This document shows positions 21,996 to 29,050 of a DNA stretch of 31,780 nucleotides, piece by piece. Below the pieces are notes generated by a model that worked only from the letters and a program-made list of their open reading frames with translations, did no database searches and was not told the origin of the DNA. Source of the DNA: DASVXQ01 sp046727955 (lineage in GTDB: Bacteria; Actinomycetota; CALGFH01); the NCBI GenBank assembly GCA_046727955.1, contig JBKPDO010000405.1:1-31780 (forward strand). The letters run 5' to 3'. The translations under genes and the position numbers were made by a program. Each line of letters begins with the position of its first letter. Positions within the stretch are counted from its first letter, which is position 1.

Positions 21996-24859
21996 TATCG
22001 GAAGGTTCCGATGGTGTCGCGGCCATCGTTGTTCCAGTCACCGACCACGGGGACGTCACCTGTGGTCCCATAGCTGATCCTCACATTGGGCAACCCTGGG
22101 CTATTGGAGTTCCGTAGATTCCACACCCCAGCACGGAATACCCCGATCGTGTCGACCCCGTCGTTGTTCCAGTCACCGACCACGGGGACGTCACCTGTGG
22201 TCCCATAGCTGATCCTCACATTGGGCAACCCTGGGCTATTGGAGTTCCGTAGATTCCACACCCCGGCACGGAATACCCCGATCGTGTCGACCCCGTCGTT
22301 GTTCCAGTCACCCACTACCGGGACGTTACCCGTGGTCCCATAGGAGAACACGACGTCGTAGGGGCCGGCGGTATTGGAGTTCCGCAGGTACCAGTACCCG
22401 TCCCTGAATACGCCAGGGGTGACGATCCCGTCGCCGTTCCAGTCGCCGACCACCGGGATGTCGCCCACCTTGCCGTACCGGAACCTCGCATCGGGGGAGC
22501 CGGCGTTATTGGAGTTCCGCAAATTGAAATAGGCTGGCGTGTACTTGACGTAGCGGGCCGTGTAGGTGGTCGGCGCGGCGGGCGCGATCACCGTGTGGCT
22601 CGGCACACCGTAGTCCGACCACGACCTGAACGCATAGGTCACGCCGCTCAGGGTCTGCGGCGAGGGCGCGCCGACGGAGTTGGCGGAGCCGACGATCACC
22701 GTTCTGGTGAACGGCGTGGCGTGGGCCTGCGTGCCGACCGCGAGCTGCAGCCCGCTCGGGCTCGACGCGAAGGTGAGGCTGACCGTCTTGGGGTCGAGCC
22801 GGACGCTGAGGCGATCGGTCAGGCCGCCCGAGTCGGTTGCCTCGAGGCTCAGCTCCAGCCAGGATGGGTACTCGTGGTCGGGCGCCGAGAAGGACCCGCT
22901 GCTCACCCCGGTAAAGTCCTGCACCGGGTGGACATGACAGCTGGCCGGCGTGGCGCAGTGGTGCAGCACCAGGGACCAGGTCAGCGACGACGCCGGCAGG
23001 TTGCCGTCCTCGTTGTCGGTGGCGTGGCCGGAGAACTGGATGGTGTCCCCCACCTTCCAGGTCAGCGACGGCACGGGCTGGTCGATGGTAACCACCGGCG
23101 CGGTGTTGCCCACGGTGATGGCGACGGCGTCGTCCGTGCTGGCCCCGTGGTTGTCCGTCACCCGCAAGGTGGCGAGGTACTGTCCCGTGCTCTGGTAGGT
23201 GAAGCTCGCCTGGGGCGCGGTCGAGTCGACGACGCCGTCACTGGTGAAGTCCCAGGCATAGGTGAGGGTGCTACTGGGGTCGTCGGGGTCGGTTGACCCG
23301 GCGGCGCTGAAGTTGACGGTGAGCGGTGGCTGACCGTTGGTTGGCGAGGCGGTGGCGACCGCGGTGGGCGCCTGATTGCCAGAGGTATAGACGATGCGGT
23401 GGACCTTACCGCCGAGCAGGTCGACGTAGAACAGGTCGCCGCCCGGCCCGATCTCGAGGTCGACGGGGCTGGACGCGTTGGTGACCAGGCGCTCCCGCAG
23501 GCTGAGGCTTGGCAGCCCGTTGGTCCCCTTGAGCATCGCCCAGATGCAGTTGCGCCCGTAGTCGGCGAAGAACAGCGCGCCGTTATACCTCGAGGGGTAG
23601 GCGCCACCCTGGTTCTGGTAGAACGCAAGACCGCTGGTCGCCGCGCTGCCCGAGGTGGGGCAGCCGTCGCCGCTCACCACCGCGCCGCCGTGGTTGTAGG
23701 CGTAGTACGGCGCGGTCGCGCCGCCCGCGCTGTACAGCGACTCGCAGCTGGTCAGGTTGACCGCGTCGTAACCGGGCTGCCGGCCGGCGCCCTCGTAGCA
23801 GGGCCAGCCGAAATTGGTCACCCCGGCGGTGGGGGCGGCGATCCGGTTGATTTCCTCCCAGGTGTTCGCGCCGACGTCCCCGAACCAGATCTCCCTGGTC
23901 CCGGGACGGAAGGTGAAGCGGAACGGGTTGCGCATGCCATAGGCCACGATCCGCCTGGCGTTGGCGTCGGTGCGCGAGGCCAGCTGGTTGTCGGGCAGGG
24001 CCTCGCCGGTGTCCGGGTCCACCCGCAGGATGGCCCCGCTGAGCACCGTCGGCTGGCCGGACGGGCGCCGCAGGCTCTGGCTGCGCAGCGCGCCACCCTG
24101 GGCGCTGGGCGGCTGCAGGGCGGTCCCAGCTGGGCTGGGCGGGTCACCACACGGGTTGGCCTTGTCACCGCTGTAGGTCCCGCCGAGCTGGCCGTAGTCG
24201 ATGGGGCCGGCGGCAGCACCCTCGCCGCCGCTCATGTACAGCGCGCCATCGGGACCGAACACCAGGTCGCCGATCGAGTGGGTCTGGAACTGGGTGCACC
24301 AGCCCTCGATGAGGACGCGCTCGCTCCCGGGCACCATCACGTTGCCGTCGGCGGTCAGGCGCGAGAGCCGGCCGCTCACCACGCAGCCGTCGGTGCCCGG
24401 GCCGGGTGGGGTGGGACAGGCGTCGTTCCACTTGGGCGGCGGCGCCGGGTCGCCGATGATGTGGTCGTAGGCGTACAGCACGTACACGTAGGGGCGGGCG
24501 GGGAACTTCGGGTCGAGGGCGAGCCCGAGCAGCCCGCGGTCCCACCAGTCGTCCACCGCGGTGCGCAGGTCGGCGAAGACCGTCGGCGTGGTGTCGGCCA
24601 GGCTCTGGAACACCTTGATGAGCCCACTCTTCTCGGCCACGAACACGCGCCCGTCCGGGGAGAACCGGACATTGGTCGGGTGCGTCAGGCCACTGAGCGC
24701 CACACGGTCGGCGAAGCCGGTCGGTAAGGTGGCGGCCTGGCTCGCTGTGGCGTGGAGGAGGTTGCCCACCACCATCAGCAGGCCGATCACGACGGCCAGG
24801 CCCCGCAGGTTCGCTGGCCGCCGGACCAGCGCCCAGACGCGGCCCAACAGTGACTCCAT
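21995..24859 (-). CDS. Secreted PQQ-type sugar dehydrogenase with PKD and C-terminal repeats
   Basis: This 954-residue protein has a signal peptide (hydrophobic core at about 20-36, then HATASQA). A six-bladed glucose/sorbosone dehydrogenase domain follows (about 44-490): LTHPTNVRFSPDGRVFVAEK, RGLLGLALDPKF, THSIGDLVFGPDGALYMSGG, GMRNPFRFTFRPG, WFGDVGANTWEEINRI and NFGWPCYEG. The His of THSIGD matches the catalytic His of soluble quinoprotein dehydrogenases. A PKD domain (about 495-580) contains YAWDFTSDG, then come beta domains. C-terminal 45-residue repeats (about 775-954) carry VPVVGDWNNDGVDTIGVFR and WNLRNSNS, like VCBS/FG-GAP-type units. Such repeats bind calcium or surfaces. The enzyme would oxidise sugars outside the cell. 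GAGGGG precedes the ATG. Confidence 0.9.
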   Translation of the reverse strand: MESLLGRVWALVRRPANLRGLAVVIGLLMVVGNLLHATASQAATLPTGFADRVALSGLTHPTNVRFSPDGRVFVAEKSGLIKVFQSLADTTPTVFADLRTAVDDWWDRGLLGLALDPKFPARPYVYVLYAYDHIIGDPAPPPKWNDACPTPPGPGTDGCVVSGRLSRLTADGNVMVPGSERVLIEGWCTQFQTHSIGDLVFGPDGALYMSGGEGAAAGPIDYGQLGGTYSGDKANPCGDPPSPAGTALQPPSAQGGALRSQSLRRPSGQPTVLSGAILRVDPDTGEALPDNQLASRTDANARRIVAYGMRNPFRFTFRPGTREIWFGDVGANTWEEINRIAAPTAGVTNFGWPCYEGAGRQPGYDAVNLTSCESLYSAGGATAPYYAYNHGGAVVSGDGCPTSGSAATSGLAFYQNQGGAYPSRYNGALFFADYGRNCIWAMLKGTNGLPSLSLRERLVTNASSPVDLEIGPGGDLFYVDLLGGKVHRIVYTSGNQAPTAVATASPTNGQPPLTVNFSAAGSTDPDDPSSTLTYAWDFTSDGVVDSTAPQASFTYQSTGQYLATLRVTDNHGASTDDAVAITVGNTAPVVTIDQPVPSLTWKVGDTIQFSGHATDNEDGNLPASSLTWSLVLHHCATPASCHVHPVQDFTGVSSGSFSAPDHEYPSWLELSLEATDSGGLTDRLSVRLDPKTVSLTFASSPSGLQLAVGTQAHATPFTRTVIVGSANSVGAPSPQTLSGVTYAFRSWSDYGVPSHTVIAPAAPTTYTARYVKYTPAYFNLRNSNNAGSPDARFRYGKVGDIPVVGDWNGDGIVTPGVFRDGYWYLRNSNTAGPYDVVFSYGTTGNVPVVGDWNNDGVDTIGVFRAGVWNLRNSNSPGLPNVRISYGTTGDVPVVGDWNNDGVDTIGVFRAGVWNLRNSNSPGLPNVRISYGTTGDVPVVGDWNNDGRDTIGTFR
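22026..22295. repeat. Two near-identical 135-bp repeats inside the dehydrogenase gene
   Basis: Copies 22026-22160 and 22161-22295 differ at a single base (A versus G in CCCCxGCACGG), which is silent in the protein. Each encodes one 45-residue repeat. A third, diverged copy starts at 22296. Near-identity at synonymous sites shows very recent duplication or gene conversion. Confidence 0.95.
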
Positions 24860-24988
24860 CCCCTCGACGGAGGCCGGCCCAACAGACCGGGAGCCGGACC
24901 CCCCGCTCCTCCGGCGTACGCCGTGCCGACATGCCGGATCCTGCGAGCAAAGCCTGAAACAGCACGGATGACACGTCTATCCGCGGTG

Positions 24989-25075
24989 TTACGCAGTTCT
25001 TGCCCAAGGAGAATGAAAGTGAGAGGACTGACCAGGCGGTGAGGCGACGACCTTGCCGCTGGGTGGGATCGTCAC
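24989..25075 (-). CDS. Possible 28-residue ORF coupled to the prepilin gene
   Basis: GTG at 25075 overlaps the prepilin stop (GTGA) and has GGGAGG seven bases upstream. It encodes VTIPPSGKVVASPPGQSSHF and eight more residues. It has no recognisable domain and may be the remains of a longer third pilus gene, or an artefact. The ribosome binding site and overlap are the only support. Confidence 0.3.
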   Translation of the reverse strand: MTIPPSGKVVASPPGQSSHFHSPWARTA

Positions 25076-25695
25076 GGTATCGACCTCCCTTCGGTGCAGA
25101 CGGTGGCGCTGGACGTGCTGAGCGAGGTGTTCAGCGCGGTGAAGGTGACGTCGGTCTGCTTCGAGGTCGCGGTGCCGCCTGTGCCGGAACTGACCGCGAC
25201 CTTCAGCTCCAGCCGCTGGAAGTTGAAGGTGCCGTCGGGGGCGGAGAACGTGAACGGCTGCGCGGAGCTGACGTTGGACGCCAGGGGAATCCACGCGCTC
25301 GGCGTCACGGGTGACGGTCCCTGCGTCCAGGTGCGGCGCTGGAGCTGCCCGGTCGCCACGTGCAACCGCAGTTCGGTGCACACCGGATTCCCGGTGTTGG
25401 TGGTCAGGTACTCGACGTAGGCGTCAGCGCCGACCGGACCCGGCGTGCTGATGCCCGCCGCGTAGCGGATCTCCTTGTCGAGACGCAGGAACGCGATGTT
25501 GACCTGGGACTGGGCGGTCGAGATGGCCTCGTCCTGGTTCGCGGAGCGGAACATCTGCAGGACGCTGGCGGTGAACATGGCCAGCACGATGGACATGACC
25601 GACATCGAGACCACCACCTCGACCAGCGTGATCCCGCTGTCGCGGCCCGCGCGCAGGCGGCCCGCGCGCAGGCGGCCCGCGGCGCCGCGCGTCAC
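25072..25695 (-). CDS. Type IV prepilin-like (PilW/GspJ-type) protein
   Basis: This 207-residue protein starts at GTG 25695. It carries a basic leader and a class III signal SGITLVEVVVSMSVMSIVLA, with cleavage by prepilin peptidase after Gly21 and the mature Glu5 present (Glu26). A membrane helix follows and then a beta-rich domain ending in a Cys (VCTEG). The pattern QDEAISTAQSQVNIAFLRLD, then KEIRYAAGI, is that of minor pseudopilins such as PilW or GspJ. No pilus ATPase, platform protein or peptidase is nearby, so the assembly machinery must be elsewhere. Its start overlaps the previous stop (GTGA). Confidence 0.82.
   Translation of the reverse strand: MTRGAAGRLRAGRLRAGRDSGITLVEVVVSMSVMSIVLAMFTASVLQMFRSANQDEAISTAQSQVNIAFLRLDKEIRYAAGISTPGPVGADAYVEYLTTNTGNPVCTELRLHVATGQLQRRTWTQGPSPVTPSAWIPLASNVSSAQPFTFSAPDGTFNFQRLELKVAVSSGTGGTATSKQTDVTFTALNTSLSTSSATVCTEGRSIP
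25643..25672. repeat. 15-bp tandem repeat in the prepilin leader
   Basis: CGGCCCGCGCGCAGG occurs at 25643-25657 and 25658-25672, with a partial third copy after it. In the prepilin it encodes the doubled RLRAGRLRAG of the basic leader peptide, just before the cleavage site, and keeps the frame. Confidence 0.9.
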
Positions 25696-25994
25696 TGGAT
25701 CGTCCAGGTGAACGTCACGGATGCGCTCAGGGAGGTGTCGGTGTCGGTCACGGTCAGGGTGACGGTGTACGTCCCTGCCAAGGTGGGAGTTCCGGAGATC
25801 CGCCCGTCCCTGGTGCGGAAGCTGAGCCCGGGGGGAAGCATCAGGTAGTAGGCCCCGATGAGCGTGGCACCGACGGCGAGGTACACGACCCATCCCGTCC
25901 GTGGCCATCCCCGACCAGCGCGTTCCGGTGACTGGCTCGGTCGCTCCAAGCCTCCCCCGGGGCGCTGGACGCTGTCGCTCCTGCTATCGGCCAT
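25692..25994 (-). CDS. Small membrane protein with He_PIG-like Ig domain
   Basis: This is a protein of about 100 residues: a hydrophilic N-terminus, one membrane helix (TGWVVYLAVGATLIGAYYLM) and a short C-terminal Ig-like domain, LPPGLSFRTRDGRISGTPTL followed by AGTYTVTLTVTDTDT. This is the classic He_PIG (putative Ig) pattern. It is probably displayed outside the membrane. ATG 25994 is used; upstream ATGs at 26003 and 26012 are alternatives because no ribosome binding site is decisive. Its TGA overlaps the prepilin GTG by four bases, so the two are translationally coupled and probably work together at the cell surface. Confidence 0.75.
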   Translation of the reverse strand: MADSRSDSVQRPGGGLERPSQSPERAGRGWPRTGWVVYLAVGATLIGAYYLMLPPGLSFRTRDGRISGTPTLAGTYTVTLTVTDTDTSLSASVTFTWTIQ

Positions 25995-26315
25995 TAGAGT
26001 CATCCCTAGCATGGCCCATTTGGATCAATAGGCTCCATCCTGACGAGCAGGCGCGCACGCCCAGTGCGGAACGGTCCAGGCAGTCCTTTCTGAGACTCCT
26101 GATAATCTCGGCCGACTTACGCCACGCTTGAGCCGTCCCCAGTTCCTGAGCGGATCCGGCCGCGCCGCAGGTTGCAGAAGATGCCGGACCGGGTTGCAGA
26201 GCACGCCTCACGGTGTCGCGCCCGACCCCCTACTGTCGGTCGACGCGATTCCTCTGGGGTTCGTACCCTGAGCAGTCGGCCCGCCTCCGGCGGACCAGGA
26301 TCGGAAGGAGACAGC
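25995..26315. other. Gene-free divergent region
   Basis: No convincing gene is present between the He_PIG gene (-) and DUF1003 copy 2 (+). The region must hold both promoters; none can be pinned. A GGGGTTCGTACCC stretch (about 26257-26269) looks superficially like a tRNA T-arm, but no cloverleaf fits around it. Confidence 0.5.
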
Positions 26316-26792
26316 GTGAGCATCCGGGCGCTTCCCATGCCAATCAATCCGGCGCTAATCCGGCAGGCCGAGGAGCGGAGACAGAGCTTCGAGAACCGCA
26401 TCGCCGACCAGATCACCCGGTTCGCCGGCTCGATGCAGTTCGTGTACCTCCACGTGATCTGGTTCGCCGCGTGGATCGGCTTCAGGGTCGAGCACTACCC
26501 CTTCGGGCTACTGACGATGATCGTGTCGCTGGAGGCGATCTTCCTGTCGACGTTTGTGATGATCAGCCAGAACCGCGCGGACGAGAAGCGTCAGGTCCTG
26601 GCCGACCACCAGTGGCAGACGGTCCAGGAGGAGGAGCAGCAGAACGAGCAGCTGCTGCACATCTCCAACCAGATCCTGGAGCTCACCCAGGCCATCCACG
26701 CGCTGGCCTCAGAGCGCGCGCCTGCCGGTCCCGCCGGCACGAGCGCCGCGCCGACCCAGGGCCCCGGCCCGACCGAGGTTCCCGGCTCGTAG
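26316..26792 (+). CDS. DUF1003 membrane protein, copy 2
   Basis: This 158-residue protein starts at GTG 26316 with GGAAGGAG just upstream. It shares NRIADQITRFAGSMQFVYLH, YPFGLLTMIVSLEAIFLSTF and VMISQNR with the 9666-10166 protein. The loop between the two helices is several residues shorter, and the C-terminus (Gln/Glu-rich coil, then a Pro/Gly/Ala tail) is unrelated. Function is unknown. It lies upstream of the fatty acid/PHA operon but 171 bp away, so co-regulation is not implied. Confidence 0.92.
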   Translation: MSIRALPMPINPALIRQAEERRQSFENRIADQITRFAGSMQFVYLHVIWFAAWIGFRVEHYPFGLLTMIVSLEAIFLSTFVMISQNRADEKRQVLADHQWQTVQEEEQQNEQLLHISNQILELTQAIHALASERAPAGPAGTSAAPTQGPGPTEVPGS

Positions 26793-26827
26793 CCGAGCAG
26801 ATCCGGATACCCAACCGGCTCCCAGCT

Positions 26828-26869
26828 GCCACGTGGCGGACGAGGTCAAGCGGGACACCCCGATCGGGG
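26828..26869. promoter_or_regulatory. Two palindromes upstream of the FadD-Adk-PhaC operon
   Basis: GCCACGTGGC (26828-26837) and CCCCGATCGGGG (26858-26869) are perfect palindromes, 20 bp apart, in the 171-bp spacer before the acyl-CoA synthetase. Such sites are typical of dimeric repressors (for example TetR-type fatty-acid regulators), but no regulator gene is adjacent. Confidence 0.4.
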
Positions 26870-26963
26870 AAGCATCGACAGTCCGGCTCGGCGGCCCCAT
26901 GATGGACGTGCCCGAGGCCTCCAGCACCGCCAGGGGCCAGCGTGCCGGGAGGTGGAGCCTGCC

Positions 26964-28466
26964 ATGAACCTTGCATCGAATCTTCTGGACAGCGCCAGCG
27001 CCCACGCCGACCGCGTCGTCCTACGCCTCGGGGAGGCCGCGACGACCTACCGGGAGCTCGACCAGGACAGTGCGCGTGTCGCCAGCCTGCTCCGCGACCG
27101 CGGGGTGCAGCCCGGCGACCGGGTCGGGGTGATGCTGCCCAACACCCCGGAGTTCGCCGCGGTCTACTACGGCGCGCTGCGGGTCGGCGGGATGATCGTG
27201 CCGATGAACCCGTTGCTGAAGGCGCGGGAGGTCGCCTACTACCTCGGGGACTCCGGCGCCCGGCTGATGTTCGCCTGGCACGGGTTCGCGGACGAGGCGT
27301 CGGCCGGGGCGAAGCAGGCTGAGGCCGAGGCGGTCGTCGTCGATCCCGCCACCTTCGGCGAGGTCCTCGCGTCCGCGCGGCCCGACCGGGAGGTGGCCGA
27401 GCGGCAGGAGGACGACACCGCGGTGATCCTCTTCACCTCGGGCACCACCGGCCAGCCGAAGGGTGCCGAGCTCACGCACGCCAACCTCGCCCGCAACACC
27501 GAGGTGGTGCGGACCGACGTGCTCCGGCTCACCGCCGAGGACGTGATCTTCGGCGGGCTGCCGCTGTTCCACTCGTTCGGGCAGACGTGCACGCTCAACG
27601 CCGCGGTGGCGTCGGGGGCGAGCCTGAGCCTGCTGCCACGCTTCGACCCCGTGCGGGCGCTGCAGATCCTCGCCGGGCACCGCGCGACGGTGTTGATGGC
27701 CGTGCCGACGATGTACTCCGCATTGCTCGCCAGTCCCGACCGGGCGGCGTATGACGTGTCCGCGCTGCGACTGTGCGTCTCCGGCGGCGCCGCGATGCCG
27801 GTCGAGGTGCTGCGGGCCTTCGAGAAGGCGTTCGGCTGCCCGGTGCTCGAGGGATACGGCCTGTCGGAGACCTCGCCGGTGGCCTCGTTCAACCACCTGG
27901 ACAGGGAGCGGAAGCCGGGCTCGATCGGCACGCCGATCCGGGGGGTGGAGATGCGGGTCGTCGACGAGCAGGGCGCCGAGGTCCCCCAAGGCCAAGCCGG
28001 CGAGATCGCGATCCGCGGCCACAACGTGATGAAGGGCTACTGGCGACGCCCCGAGGAGACGGCCAAGGCGATCCAGGACGGGTGGTTCCGCACCGGCGAC
28101 ATCGGCCGGGTCGACGAGGATGGCTACTTCGCCATCGTCGACCGGAAGAAGGACCTGATCATCCGCGGCGGCTACAACGTCTACCCGCGGGAGATCGAGG
28201 AGGTGCTGTACGAGCACGAGGCGGTGGCCGACGCCGCGGTGATCGGCCTGCCCCATCCCGAGCTGGGTGAGGAGGTGGGCGCCGCGGTCGAGCTCAAGCC
28301 GGGCGCCAGCGTTACGGCCGAAGACCTGCGCGACCACGTCAAGAGGCAGGTCGCCGCGTACAAGTACCCGCGAAAGGTGTGGATCGTCGAGGCGCTGCCG
28401 AAGTCAGCCACCGGCAAGATCCTCAAGCGGGAGATCGTCCCGCCGGCCGACCTGGGCGAACGATGA
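26964..28466 (+). CDS. Fatty acyl-CoA synthetase (AMP-forming, FadD-like)
   Basis: This 500-residue enzyme activates a carboxylic acid with ATP to an acyl-adenylate and then to acyl-CoA, releasing AMP and PPi. It carries the phosphate-binding loop LFTSGTTGQPKGAELTH (about 156-172), the EGYGLSETSP motif, the GWFRTGDIG hinge region and the RKKDLIIRGGYNVYPREIEE segment. The catalytic lysine is in KSATGKILKRE. The chain length is not predictable. ATG 26964 is preferred to GTG 26952 because GGTGGAG lies at a good distance. Its stop overlaps the adenylate kinase start (ATGA), so it heads a translationally coupled operon with adk, phaC and an acyl-CoA dehydrogenase. Confidence 0.95.
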   Translation: MNLASNLLDSASAHADRVVLRLGEAATTYRELDQDSARVASLLRDRGVQPGDRVGVMLPNTPEFAAVYYGALRVGGMIVPMNPLLKAREVAYYLGDSGARLMFAWHGFADEASAGAKQAEAEAVVVDPATFGEVLASARPDREVAERQEDDTAVILFTSGTTGQPKGAELTHANLARNTEVVRTDVLRLTAEDVIFGGLPLFHSFGQTCTLNAAVASGASLSLLPRFDPVRALQILAGHRATVLMAVPTMYSALLASPDRAAYDVSALRLCVSGGAAMPVEVLRAFEKAFGCPVLEGYGLSETSPVASFNHLDRERKPGSIGTPIRGVEMRVVDEQGAEVPQGQAGEIAIRGHNVMKGYWRRPEETAKAIQDGWFRTGDIGRVDEDGYFAIVDRKKDLIIRGGYNVYPREIEEVLYEHEAVADAAVIGLPHPELGEEVGAAVELKPGASVTAEDLRDHVKRQVAAYKYPRKVWIVEALPKSATGKILKREIVPPADLGER

Positions 28467-29050
28467 GGCTGCTGCTGCTCGCGCCCCCGGGCGGGGGCAA
28501 GGGGACCCAGGGCGCACGACTCGCCGAGCGGCTCGGCGTGCAGCACATCTCCGCCGGGGAGCTGCTGCGGGCCGAGGCGCGGGCGGGCACTCCCGTCGGC
28601 CACGAGGTCGCCGCGCACCAGGAGCGGGGCGACCTGGTTCCCGACGCCATCGTCTTCGACGTCCTCACCCCGGTGGTGGTCGCCGCGGGCGGCCGCGGCG
28701 GCTACATCCTGGACGGGTTCCCCCGGACCCTCCCACAGGCCACCGCCGCGGCCGCGCTCGGCGCCAGGCTGGGGCTGACATTGCACGCCGTGGTCTACCT
28801 GTACGCGCCGGAGGCCGTGCTGGTGCAACGGTTGCTCGGCCGCGCCGGGCAGGGCGCCCGCGGCGACGACACGTCGGCGGTGATCCGGTACCGGCTGGAG
28901 GTGTTCACCGCGACCACCAGTCCGCTCATCGACTACTACCGCGACCGGGGCATCCTGCTCGCGGTCGACGCCGACCAGCCGCCCGAGGCGGTCACCACCG
29001 AGATCCTGACCCGACTGCCGGACCGCTCGCCGATCCAGGGAACCACATGA
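28463..29050 (+). CDS. adk: Adenylate kinase-family nucleotide kinase
   Basis: This 195-residue protein has the adenylate kinase P-loop APPGGGKGTQGARLAERLGV, the AMP-binding ISAGELLRAEA, and the GYILDGFPRTLPQA motif. A short LID region (RLLGRAGQGARGDDTSAVIR) lacks the zinc cysteines, and YRLEVFTATTSPLIDYYRDR closes it. It converts AMP and ATP to two ADP. It is coupled to both neighbours by ATGA overlaps, outside the usual secY-adk-map setting, so it is probably a second, pathway-dedicated adenylate kinase clearing AMP made by the acyl-CoA synthetase (inference). Its arginine set in the LID looks reduced compared with housekeeping Adk. Confidence 0.88.
   Translation: MRLLLLAPPGGGKGTQGARLAERLGVQHISAGELLRAEARAGTPVGHEVAAHQERGDLVPDAIVFDVLTPVVVAAGGRGGYILDGFPRTLPQATAAAALGARLGLTLHAVVYLYAPEAVLVQRLLGRAGQGARGDDTSAVIRYRLEVFTATTSPLIDYYRDRGILLAVDADQPPEAVTTEILTRLPDRSPIQGTT

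Noticed and set aside
23399..24727. A 442-codon plus-strand frame across the sugar dehydrogenase gene.
   Set aside because: It is antisense to an unambiguous PQQ-dehydrogenase domain with signal peptide, PKD domain and repeats.
25013..25042. Plus-strand AAGGAG-ATG reading MKVRGLTRR then stop, considered as a start of another gene.
   Set aside because: Only nine codons before a stop, and nothing recognisable follows in other frames.
26255..26275. A GGGGTTCGTACCC stretch resembling a tRNA T-arm.
   Set aside because: No acceptor, D or anticodon arm can be folded around it.
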